From the NCBI RefSeq assembly GCF_039539345.1, contig NZ_BAABCY010000064.1:1-64000 (forward strand): a DNA stretch of 64,000 nucleotides, read 5' to 3'. The translations under genes were made by a program, and so were the position numbers. Positions 36,234-43,819 of this stretch are shown here, in pieces (the first letter of the stretch is position 1; each line of letters begins with the position of its first letter). The notes below the pieces were generated by a model, which saw only the letters and a list, made by a program, of their open reading frames with translations, was not told where the DNA came from and did not search any database. This stretch comes from Snuella lapsa. GTDB taxonomy: Bacteria > Bacteroidota > Bacteroidia > Flavobacteriales > Flavobacteriaceae.

Positions 36234-36542
36234 TCAAAACTTGCTGTTCACACGGTTCTTTTCCATAACCTCCAGGATCTCGATATAATCATAGTACAAC
36301 ACCCCGCCCACTTTGGTATAAGGCAGTGTCCCATTGATCCTCAGGTTTTGAAGTGTTCCCGGGGAAATTCCCAAAAGTTCCCTGACCTCGGGTGATTTGA
36401 GCCACTTCTTGGCTGGCATCCCATTTTGATTCAGAATAAGCTGTTTAATGCCTTCCAGTAATTCCTGTTTAAATTCCAAAAGGTCTTCACTTGTAATAAT
36501 TGTTACTTCCATTGTATAACGATTAAGATTAAAAAGGGCCAT
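36234..36542 (-). CDS. Helix-turn-helix excisionase-like protein
   Basis: A 102-residue protein with a MerR/Xis-like HTH: KWLKSPEVRELLGISPGTLQNLRINGTLPYTKVGGVLYYD. Bacteroidetes ICEs carry such small proteins as excision factors or replication-module regulators. The gene ends four bases before the start of the winged-helix gene. The longest frame gives MALFNLNRYTMEVTIITSEDL; a second start at the MEVTI methionine is possible. Confidence 0.7.
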   Translation of the reverse strand: MALFNLNRYTMEVTIITSEDLLEFKQELLEGIKQLILNQNGMPAKKWLKSPEVRELLGISPGTLQNLRINGTLPYTKVGGVLYYDYIEILEVMEKNRVNSKF

Positions 36543-36788
36543 CTTTAAAAATATCCCTTATTTGATGGCCCCTTCACTGATTTGACTTTCGTTGTACAAA
36601 ATTGATAAAGGGCTTTGGTACTTTTTCAATAGCTATGATAGAGGTGGGAAAGATTTTTAAATCCTATATCTTATTGCAATTTGTACTCAATTAAACGCAC
36701 AAGGGCTTACGGTATAAACCAATACCAACCAAATCCTATTGGATAGATCATATTTCCAAAAAAAACCAACTTGGGTCATACTTGGGAG

Positions 36789-37628
36789 TTATTCGTCCAG
36801 GGTTTCCATACGTTGGTTCAATAGCTCAATGAGTTTATCCAAAAACTTGGTCTTACTGTTCTTGCGGGAGCGGATCTCAATAAAGGTATGGTAGTAATTG
36901 CCCAGATCGATGTTGTACATATACTCAAAATGCGAGGCCAGTTGTTTGATGTCCACGGTGCCGCTATTGATTACATTACTGGAATGCAGGGCATAAATGA
37001 GTTCGATCAGATCGGTCTTGCTACCGGTCCAAAAAAGTCTTGAGGGTCTTTCTATGCTGTTATGGTTTAGGTTGTCCATATTGGTTTTTATTTTATCTAT
37101 TTCCTGTTGTAAGTAAACGATCAACATGTCGTAGGCCATGATCGTTGCCACCGTGCTGTCCTGACAGGTAGAGAACTGGTCGTCGATAAGAAAATGTAAG
37201 GATTCCGGGGGCAGCCTCAGGTCGCTGTTGCCCCGGACAAAATATTTATCGTCCAGCGAAGTGGCGCCACGGCGGTAATAGTTGTAAAACTCCAGATTAT
37301 CGCTAAAGTAGGCCTGTAGCTTTTCGATCTGGGCGTTAAAGTACTTGATCTGGTTATTGGCGCTGTTCCGGGGTCTTTTGCTCTCTATATTAAAGAGCTT
37401 TACATAATAGATCAACTTGCTGAAAATCTGGGGCTTAATATGCTTGAAAAAATATATTTCATCGTTCAGGCTTGAAAACTGCTTCCTGGTGATCTCCAGC
37501 TGCAATCTTTTGATGCACTTCTCAACATGGGCAATCCCCGATTCGGCGATGTACAATATATCCTCATTACCGGATTCAAGTTGTTCCAGGTTGGATTCAA
37601 ATTCCGATAATAAGTTTTGATACTTCAT
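36789..37628 (-). CDS. rteC: RteC-family regulator
   Basis: The 279-residue helical protein resembles RteC, the CTnDOT protein that activates excision genes. Supporting features are the all-helical pattern, the long N-terminal helices (FESNLEQLESGNEDILYIAE and CIKRLQLEITRKQFSSLNDEI), and the C-terminal RLFWTGSKTDLIELIYALHSS segment followed by a KTKFLDKLIELLNQRME helix. It lies next to the excision/replication genes. The RteA/B two-component genes are not adjacent. Confidence 0.8.
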   Translation of the reverse strand: MKYQNLLSEFESNLEQLESGNEDILYIAESGIAHVEKCIKRLQLEITRKQFSSLNDEIYFFKHIKPQIFSKLIYYVKLFNIESKRPRNSANNQIKYFNAQIEKLQAYFSDNLEFYNYYRRGATSLDDKYFVRGNSDLRLPPESLHFLIDDQFSTCQDSTVATIMAYDMLIVYLQQEIDKIKTNMDNLNHNSIERPSRLFWTGSKTDLIELIYALHSSNVINSGTVDIKQLASHFEYMYNIDLGNYYHTFIEIRSRKNSKTKFLDKLIELLNQRMETLDE

Positions 37629-37640
37629 ATGGTACTCACT

Positions 37641-40046
37641 CTACTGTTGGCGTTCCATTACTCCCAATTGGTCCAAAATAAAATTGTCCGCTGTTTGCAG
37701 GTAAGCCACCTTTTCGGTTACGGTCGCTCCCAGTTTACGCTTTTCGAAAGCTGCCGTCATGCCCAGGTCAATGCGTTTAAAACCCATGGCCATAGCCCGC
37801 TTTATCGTTTGGAAGAGCAACTGCCTATAGGTATGGTGCGACCTGACGTATTGGTAATCCATCCCGATAAAGGCAGGCACGTAGGTTAAGTCCAAATTGT
37901 TATAACAGAACATAACGCCAATGATCTTTTCGGGAGCTGTTTTAAAACGTAAGGTGATAAATTCCCATTGGGGATGGCCGGACATTATGGAAAATAATTT
38001 TGACGGAAAGGAAAAGGTATTCAGTCCAAGGTTATTTTTCCTCACTTTTTCATACAAGGCTTCCATTTGATCCAGCTCTTCCAACGAACATTGCTTTAAT
38101 ATCCGAACCTCAAACAAAGGTTCAAAAGCAGCAATTTCTTTCTTATAGTGCTTTCGGTTACGTGTTGACAGTTTAGCAATATGGGATGCTATATCCACCC
38201 CTTCCTGAAGTTCTATATAGCAGCTCTCGGGCATATTTAGCTTTACAAAGCCCTGGCCATGGAAAAAGGCATTCAAAGTTCCATTAACAGAAAAGTCCCT
38301 TAATACGAGCATTTTTGCCCCGCAGGTCTTTTCCATGGATTCAAGGGTTCGCATCATAAGATGGAGGGCCTGCTCCTTCAGGGGGTGCGCTTCATTGATA
38401 AATAAATGCTGTCCCTCGGTAAAAAGCGACCCCATGCTCAATACTTTTGAGGTCATGTGATAGGGATCGTTCATGCGGCTGGCCTCGACCATACGGGATA
38501 CTCCGGGCTTGGAGAACATATCGTCCTTCCATAGGGCAACGGTAAAGAACGTCATTAGGACGGGCTCTTGGTCACTGTCCAGTATGCACAAGTATTTAAA
38601 CTTCCAGTTATGTTCTTTCAAAGCATTCCCTGAAAATACAGTTTCCAAAAATTTTAGGCCCATCCAATCGAAGGTGCCCTGCCCCTTCATATGATTGTCC
38701 CACTGTTTCTTATCAATGCTATCAACAGAGTCCTCCAATTGTATTGCCAACTGGCTATTTTCAGGATATGCCGTAACGGTTTTATAGGGCAACCTAAACG
38801 CATGGTATACGCGTTCCTTAGTGGTATGGGTGTCTTCCAGGGCTTTGGGATAGTGGTAAACCATGGCATCTACCAAGGCCTTGATCTCTTCAAACTGGTT
38901 ATGACGGGAAATGGTAATGCGCACGCCGGTATTCTTTACCGGAACGGCCGGGAAAATGCCCAGGTTGACAAAGAAGCCTTCATTCATTAATCGATTTACA
39001 AAATTATACCCTGTTTTTGGCATACCGGTTCCTATATAAAAAACCGGGGAGTTGTTATTGTCAATCAATGGTAGATCGGTTTGTTTCAGTAGCTCGTTGA
39101 AATACTTTGTTCTTGAGTTCAACTCCTTTTGGAGTCTATAAATTTCCGGGGATAAGTGGATTTTTGCCGATGCTGTGGCTGCTGCCACTGAGGCAGGTTC
39201 CAATTGGGCCGAAAAAGTCAAAGGGCCTCCAAAGGTCTTTATCTTTTTGTAAAGGGCCTTGTTCTTACATACTAATACCGCTCCGCTGGCACCGAAGGTC
39301 TTACTGAGCGTCCCAAAGAGGAGCATCCGGTCGGTGGGTTCTTCAATTTCGCTCATAATATAGCCCGTGCCGTTCCTTCCCGTCCAGGACATCCCATGGA
39401 CGTCATCGAAATACAGGTGCAACTGGGGGTATCTGTCCATCAAGAACATTAATTCCTTTACCGGGGCATAATCCCCGTACATGGAATAGATCCCATCGGC
39501 CATATACCAGATCCTTTGACGCGTATTGGCGTACTTCTTTATTTTGTCCTCTAGCATATCCAGGTTATTGTGTCGTACCAGTTCTATGGGAACGCTCCTA
39601 TTTTTCAGGATCTGGGCGGCATTCTGTACGCTCCAGTGCACCTGGTGATCGAGTACAATGGCATCCCGGTCATCGACCGCACTGGGGATAACCCCGATAT
39701 GCCCCAATGTACTGTTCTTGGTAATGATAATGGGATGCCCGTACATTTGGGTCACGGCCGCTTCCAGTTCCCTGTACAGCGGATGGGAAATGTAGGTCTT
39801 GGAAAGGGGAAACTGGGTTCCATACTGTTCAATGGCCGCTATCGCTGCCCGTTTGAGCCGGGGATCCTGTTCGAGTGCCAAATATCCGGTCGTTCCAAAA
39901 TGGAACAAACGCTTGCCATTTACGATAATGGTTCTTCCGGGTCTGTCATTGTCGTTTGCATAAAGGTGCAGTACGCCTTCATTGGTAGCATCCGTAAACA
40001 CCTCGTTTACGGTTTCCAAAAAGTTGTTGTGTTTTATCTTTGCCAT
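37641..40046 (-). CDS. Alpha-oxoamine synthase fused to a BioF2-like acyltransferase
   Basis: The 801-residue protein has two enzymes in line. Residues about 30-400 are a PLP-dependent alpha-oxoamine synthase (AONS/Kbl/SPT group), with DDVHG at 214-218 and the Schiff-base lysine in GTLSKTFGASG (Lys249). After a linker, residues about 440-800 are a GNAT/BioF2-like acyltransferase with KHYKKEIAAFEP and FKRIDLGMTAAFEKRKLGA. Together they could condense an amino acid with an acyl-CoA and then acylate the product, giving a lipid or acyl-amino-ketone; this product is inference. It faces the AraC-regulated genes across 200 bp. Confidence 0.8.
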   Translation of the reverse strand: MAKIKHNNFLETVNEVFTDATNEGVLHLYANDNDRPGRTIIVNGKRLFHFGTTGYLALEQDPRLKRAAIAAIEQYGTQFPLSKTYISHPLYRELEAAVTQMYGHPIIITKNSTLGHIGVIPSAVDDRDAIVLDHQVHWSVQNAAQILKNRSVPIELVRHNNLDMLEDKIKKYANTRQRIWYMADGIYSMYGDYAPVKELMFLMDRYPQLHLYFDDVHGMSWTGRNGTGYIMSEIEEPTDRMLLFGTLSKTFGASGAVLVCKNKALYKKIKTFGGPLTFSAQLEPASVAAATASAKIHLSPEIYRLQKELNSRTKYFNELLKQTDLPLIDNNNSPVFYIGTGMPKTGYNFVNRLMNEGFFVNLGIFPAVPVKNTGVRITISRHNQFEEIKALVDAMVYHYPKALEDTHTTKERVYHAFRLPYKTVTAYPENSQLAIQLEDSVDSIDKKQWDNHMKGQGTFDWMGLKFLETVFSGNALKEHNWKFKYLCILDSDQEPVLMTFFTVALWKDDMFSKPGVSRMVEASRMNDPYHMTSKVLSMGSLFTEGQHLFINEAHPLKEQALHLMMRTLESMEKTCGAKMLVLRDFSVNGTLNAFFHGQGFVKLNMPESCYIELQEGVDIASHIAKLSTRNRKHYKKEIAAFEPLFEVRILKQCSLEELDQMEALYEKVRKNNLGLNTFSFPSKLFSIMSGHPQWEFITLRFKTAPEKIIGVMFCYNNLDLTYVPAFIGMDYQYVRSHHTYRQLLFQTIKRAMAMGFKRIDLGMTAAFEKRKLGATVTEKVAYLQTADNFILDQLGVMERQQ

Positions 40047-40112
40047 GATTTTTGATTTAGGGACATAAAATTTAATGGCATTTGTTGGAAATTATAGAAT
40101 AGTCAAACTAGT

Positions 40113-40151
40113 TAATCCGTTTTTTACAACTTTTAATCCCTTTCTTACAAC
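40113..40151 (+). promoter_or_regulatory. Two-part AraC-type site upstream of the oxoamine synthase and STAS-like genes
   Basis: TAATCCGTTTTTTACAAC at 40113-40130 contains an ACAAC half-site, repeated at 40147-40151, exactly 21 bp later. A matching pair with identical spacing lies before the MauE-like gene. Tandem half-sites two helical turns apart suit an AraC-family activator; the AraC gene starts at 40683. Confidence 0.5.
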
Positions 40152-40246
40152 TGAAAGCACCGTATTTGCAATGCAACGTACCCAACTTATAAGAAAATAT
40201 ATATAAATTTTAGTAACTTTATCAATGAACCAGTTTTCTGCCCACT

Positions 40247-40639
40247 ATGAAATCAAACCATTTAGAAAATGGCTATGCTACCTACTCCATTGATGACGGC
40301 ATAATGCATATAACCTATAAAACGGGTGTATATATCGATTTAAATGCAGCTGTTAAAATAGTTGAGGATAGGCTTAGCCTCCAGAATGACCGACCCTATC
40401 CCGTGCTATGCGATATACATGGGGTCAAGGCCGTTGACAAATCTGCAAGGGACTACCTTGCCATCGAAGGTTCGGTACTGGTTAGCGCAGTAGCTTTTAT
40501 AGTTAAGCCTCCCGTATCGACCTGGCTCTCCGAATTTTACCTAACGGCAAATAAGCCCGCAGTACCAACAAGAGCATTTACAGAACCAACAGAGGCTAAA
40601 CGTTTTTTAAATCAGTTTAAGAATAAAAGGCATCCCTGA
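40247..40639 (+). CDS. STAS/SpoIIAA-like small protein (DUF7793-type)
   Basis: The 130-residue protein has an alternating beta-alpha pattern (MHITYKTGVYIDLNAAVKIVEDRL, then YPVLCDIHGVKAVDKSARDYL) like SpoIIAA/STAS-like proteins. No catalytic residues are seen. It lies 44 bp before the AraC regulator and 200 bp from the divergent oxoamine-synthase gene. A signalling or protein-binding role with the AraC factor is plausible but unproven. Confidence 0.6.
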   Translation: MKSNHLENGYATYSIDDGIMHITYKTGVYIDLNAAVKIVEDRLSLQNDRPYPVLCDIHGVKAVDKSARDYLAIEGSVLVSAVAFIVKPPVSTWLSEFYLTANKPAVPTRAFTEPTEAKRFLNQFKNKRHP

Positions 40640-40682
40640 CCGAATTGGTGTGCCCCAAAATATCAATTAAAAAACAGACCCC

Positions 40683-41645
40683 ATGCCAGATAAAGAAGAC
40701 CGAATGCAACAAATCCTGCGTATGCTATTGGAAATGGCCAATGGGAACTTTTTCTTCCGATTAGAGCGTTCCGACAGGGAAGATAACCTAGAGGCCATGT
40801 CGGTCATTTTGAACATGCTTGCCGAAGAAATACAGGAATCATTGGTAAATCAAATGCATATCAGGCCAAGGGGCACCACCAAGCATATTGTTCAGATGTG
40901 CTTTTTACTTGATGGGCAGGCCATTATCAAAATGACCAATCAAAAGGCATGTACCATATTGGCGGACACCTATTCAAATATCATTGACCGCCCCTTTGAA
41001 AGTTACCTAACCAAGGATTCAAGGGATATCTGGACGAGGACATGGAAACGACTGAACAATAAAGGGGGCTGTGACACTTCCGCATTGCTTACCTTTAGGA
41101 CAAATGAAAACTTACTGGTTTCCGACAATTGTTATATTACGAGCTTTAAAGGAATTGACAATGCCACGAAACAAACACTCGTAACGATCATCCATCAAAC
41201 AAAAGGTGCATACGAACTGGAAAAAGAGCTCAAAAAAAGTATTGTCAATTTTAAAAGCAATAAACAAATACCGTTTAAACGTGATGCTGGCCCAAAAACA
41301 TCCAGACCAACGCTTCGTTCGGACGATTTGAACAAGATCCGTAATGGCCAGGATTTTATCATGAACAATCTAGAAAAGGACATCCCCAACCTCAAGGATT
41401 TAGCCTTACTACTTGGGACCAATGAATTTAAGCTAAAGCATGGGTTCAAGGAACTGTATGGTGTGAGCGTCCATCAATTTTTAATTAGGGAACGCTTGCG
41501 CAAGGCCAAGATGCTCGTCCAGTACAGCAGCATACCCCTTAAGACCATCGCTTTCATGGTGGGGTTTAAGACCAATTCCTATTTTTCAAAAACATTCTCA
41601 AAGAAATACGGTTATACCCCTAGCGAACTTCGAAAGAAAAGCTGA
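40683..41645 (+). CDS. AraC-family transcription regulator with PAS-like sensor domain
   Basis: A 320-residue protein whose C-terminal 95 residues form two HTH motifs of the AraC family: FMNNLEKDIPNLKDLALLLG, then LKTIAFMVGFKTNSYFSKTF and KKYGYTPSELRKKS. The N-terminal 200 residues include a segment (ACTILADTYSNIIDRPFESYL) that resembles a PAS/sensor fold. It is flanked by two matching TAATCCG-ACAA sites at 40113 and 41732, which suggests control of both flanking gene groups. The ligand is unknown. Confidence 0.85.
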   Translation: MPDKEDRMQQILRMLLEMANGNFFFRLERSDREDNLEAMSVILNMLAEEIQESLVNQMHIRPRGTTKHIVQMCFLLDGQAIIKMTNQKACTILADTYSNIIDRPFESYLTKDSRDIWTRTWKRLNNKGGCDTSALLTFRTNENLLVSDNCYITSFKGIDNATKQTLVTIIHQTKGAYELEKELKKSIVNFKSNKQIPFKRDAGPKTSRPTLRSDDLNKIRNGQDFIMNNLEKDIPNLKDLALLLGTNEFKLKHGFKELYGVSVHQFLIRERLRKAKMLVQYSSIPLKTIAFMVGFKTNSYFSKTFSKKYGYTPSELRKKS

Positions 41646-41731
41646 ACCTACACGCCCCAAGAGGCTTAACAAGACAGACCGTCCCTGTAGCGTCCTCAAA
41701 GACCTGCCCCCCAAACCCAACAAACAACTGA

Positions 41732-41770
41732 TAATCCGCTTTTTACAATAAAAACTCCCAAAAGCACAAC
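41732..41770 (+). promoter_or_regulatory. Two-part AraC-type site upstream of the MauE-like operon
   Basis: TAATCCGCTTTTTACAA at 41732-41748 matches the 40113 site at 16 of 17 positions. An ACAAC half-site follows at 41766, again 21 bp after the ACAA at 41745. It lies 38 bp before the MauE-like start codon. Confidence 0.5.
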
Positions 41771-41807
41771 TTTTTGTCACGAACTTTATCAAATCAATTC
41801 AAAAGAT

Positions 41808-42257
41808 ATGAAAAGCTCAAAGGCAAGTCTTCATTTTATCACAAAAACAATAGGAACCATATACATTATATTGTTCGTTTATGCTGCCACGAGCAAGCTC
41901 ATTGATTTTAACGAATTTAGGATCCAACTTGGCCAATCACCGATCCTAACGGCCTATGCCGATTGGGTAGCCTGGGGCATTCCCCTTCTTGAACTGGCCC
42001 TTGCAGGACTCTTTCTCGTTCCGAAATATACACTGTATGCCTTTTACGGTAGTTTTACTTTAATGACCATGTTCACCACGTATATCGTGCTCGTTCTCAA
42101 TTTCAGTGATTATATCCCCTGTTCCTGTGGTGGGGTATTGGAAGATTTGGGCTGGACAGAGCATATTGTATTCAATCTGGTATTAACGATCATGGTCATT
42201 TTTGGGACCATCCATACCGAACGGCATTTAGCAACCTTTAAGACCACTGCCCCATGA
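41808..42257 (+). CDS. MauE/DoxX-family redox-associated membrane protein
   Basis: The 149-residue protein has four hydrophobic segments, an early ILFVYAATSKLIDFNEF motif and a DYIPCSCGGVLEDLGW loop with Cys105 and Cys107 on the periplasmic face. These are marks of the MauE/DoxX-like group, linked to thiol chemistry (MauE helps form disulfides in methylamine dehydrogenase). It overlaps the next gene by four bases. Its position before a cysteine-containing exported peptide fits a disulfide-handling role. Confidence 0.85.
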   Translation: MKSSKASLHFITKTIGTIYIILFVYAATSKLIDFNEFRIQLGQSPILTAYADWVAWGIPLLELALAGLFLVPKYTLYAFYGSFTLMTMFTTYIVLVLNFSDYIPCSCGGVLEDLGWTEHIVFNLVLTIMVIFGTIHTERHLATFKTTAP

Positions 42258-43375
42258 AAGCCATCACCAGTAAAACGCTTATCAGATTGGCCATCTTAGG
42301 GTTACTGGGTATTGCCTGTATGGTCACCTTGTTTCTGCTCTCCGAAAATGAAATGCACCGTAACAATGCGTTTATCAGAAGATATCCCCACCACCCCATT
42401 AGCAAAACATACGACCTTGACCTGAAGTACAACTCCTATTATATTGCCGGACATGCGAACGATCTCCTGTATTTGGGCAATACGACCGCTCCCCTGCACC
42501 TTCTGGAGGTCAACTTAATAACCAAGGACACGAATCATATCCGGATTAAATTGGACGAACCTGATTTGCCTTTCCGCTCCATAAGGATAGGGATTCTCGC
42601 CCCCTACTTCTTTGTAATGGATGGCAGTGTTCCCTGTATCTTTCGTGGCAGTATCACGGACTGGAAAGCCCACCTTTGGATGAAAGACCATGCCTATTTT
42701 ACCCGTGCCCTCCCCATTGATCCCAATACCTTATACATAAAGACCATCAGCAGTAAAACAAACGAGGCCGTACTTGGGATAATCGAAAAGCAGGAAGGGA
42801 CATTCAATGTAACCTTAAACCCAAACATCCTGGAGCGGCAATTGGACGGTATGTTTGACGTTGACGGTACCATGCTGGTCTCGGGGGACAACTCCCAACT
42901 GGGCTATGTTTACTTCTACCGTAACCAATTCATGGTCATGAACCCCGATCTGGAGCTGTTGCGCCGCGCAGAAACCATAGATACCGTTCAGGTGGCAAAG
43001 ATACAGCTCTCCCAAAGAAACGCCCATGGCGAAATCAAAATGAAAGCCCCTCCATTGCAAATAAATAAGGGAGCCGTATTATATCAGGACCTGGTCATGG
43101 TCCAATCCGACAGGCTTGGCAAATATGAGGATAAGGCCATGTTGGACCAGGCCGCCATAATCGATGTTTACAACTGGAACAAACAAACCTACCAATTCAG
43201 CTTTTACCTCTATACCATTGGTAAAAAAAAGGTAAAGGCGTTTACCGTCTGTGGGGATCGTCTGGTGGCCATAATTGAGGACGAGCTTTCGGTATTCCGG
43301 TTAAAGCCCACACATTTTAAAAAACCCTTAAGGGCCCAGAACATGGCCAATGGCTATGAGAGAAGCCCCGAATAA
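42254..43375 (+). CDS. Membrane-anchored protein, possible beta-propeller, unknown
   Basis: A 373-residue protein with an N-terminal membrane anchor (residues about 7-28, LIRLAILGLLGIACMVTLFLL) and a large extracytoplasmic part with repeated strand-rich segments (IAGHANDLLYLGNT, MFDVDGTMLVSGDNSQLGYVYFYRNQFMVM, KAFTVCGDRLVAIIEDELSVF). The pattern suggests a beta-propeller. It overlaps the MauE-like gene (ATGA), so they form a unit. Several cysteines are present. The family is not recognised further. Confidence 0.5.
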   Translation: MKAITSKTLIRLAILGLLGIACMVTLFLLSENEMHRNNAFIRRYPHHPISKTYDLDLKYNSYYIAGHANDLLYLGNTTAPLHLLEVNLITKDTNHIRIKLDEPDLPFRSIRIGILAPYFFVMDGSVPCIFRGSITDWKAHLWMKDHAYFTRALPIDPNTLYIKTISSKTNEAVLGIIEKQEGTFNVTLNPNILERQLDGMFDVDGTMLVSGDNSQLGYVYFYRNQFMVMNPDLELLRRAETIDTVQVAKIQLSQRNAHGEIKMKAPPLQINKGAVLYQDLVMVQSDRLGKYEDKAMLDQAAIIDVYNWNKQTYQFSFYLYTIGKKKVKAFTVCGDRLVAIIEDELSVFRLKPTHFKKPLRAQNMANGYERSPE

Positions 43376-43380
43376 AAAAA

Positions 43381-43394
43381 TTACCGGCCGGTAA
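43381..43394. promoter_or_regulatory. TTACCGGCCGGTAA palindrome
   Basis: A perfect 14-bp palindrome lies directly behind the membrane-anchored gene and 65 bp before the DUF6520 start. It could be an operator for the peptide gene. The upstream gene ends six bases earlier. Confidence 0.35.
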
Positions 43395-43458
43395 CAGGGA
43401 TGAGACCGAAAACCTGTAGAAAAGAGTAGGTCATACTATTTATTTAAAAACAATAATT

Positions 43459-43722
43459 ATGAAAACGTTCAAGTCTAAATTGTTAATTCCGGTTGTAGCG
43501 ATCCTTTTTGCCCTAACCAGTGCCTTTTCCACTTCTGCCAGTTCAAAAGCCGTTAGTATGGCTACTATAGATGGCTACACCGATGCTCCAGTACCTTGTA
43601 CAGAACGCATCGATTGTTCACCAACAGGTGATCTGGTATGTACTAATGCACAAGGACAACAAGCCTATGCAAAACAATTTCCGGGCCAAACAACATGCCC
43701 CTTAATTGTATACAAACCATAG
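43459..43722 (+). CDS. DUF6520-family small exported cysteine peptide
   Basis: The 87-residue precursor has a strong signal peptide (KSKLLIPVVAILFALTSAFSTSA). The mature part has four cysteines (Cys47, 53, 61 and 80) in the pattern PVPC, IDCSP, LVCTN and TTCPL, ending IVYKP. It matches the DUF6520 family, whose function is undescribed. Two disulfides are possible. It follows the MauE-like and propeller-like genes with an 83-bp gap and has its own terminator. Confidence 0.85.
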   Translation: MKTFKSKLLIPVVAILFALTSAFSTSASSKAVSMATIDGYTDAPVPCTERIDCSPTGDLVCTNAQGQQAYAKQFPGQTTCPLIVYKP

Positions 43723-43741
43723 GGATTTTGGTTAGTTAGTT

Positions 43742-43774
43742 GAGGAAAGGGGCACTTGGCTCCTTTCCTTTTTA
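43742..43774 (+). terminator. Rho-independent terminator after the DUF6520 gene
   Basis: GGAAAGG pairs with CCTTTCC around a G/C-rich loop and is followed by a run of T. It lies 20 bp after the stop codon of the peptide gene, before the convergent protease gene. Confidence 0.8.
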
Positions 43775-43819
43775 AAGATTGTTTATACCATTATCAACGG
43801 TTTAAACACCTAATTATGC

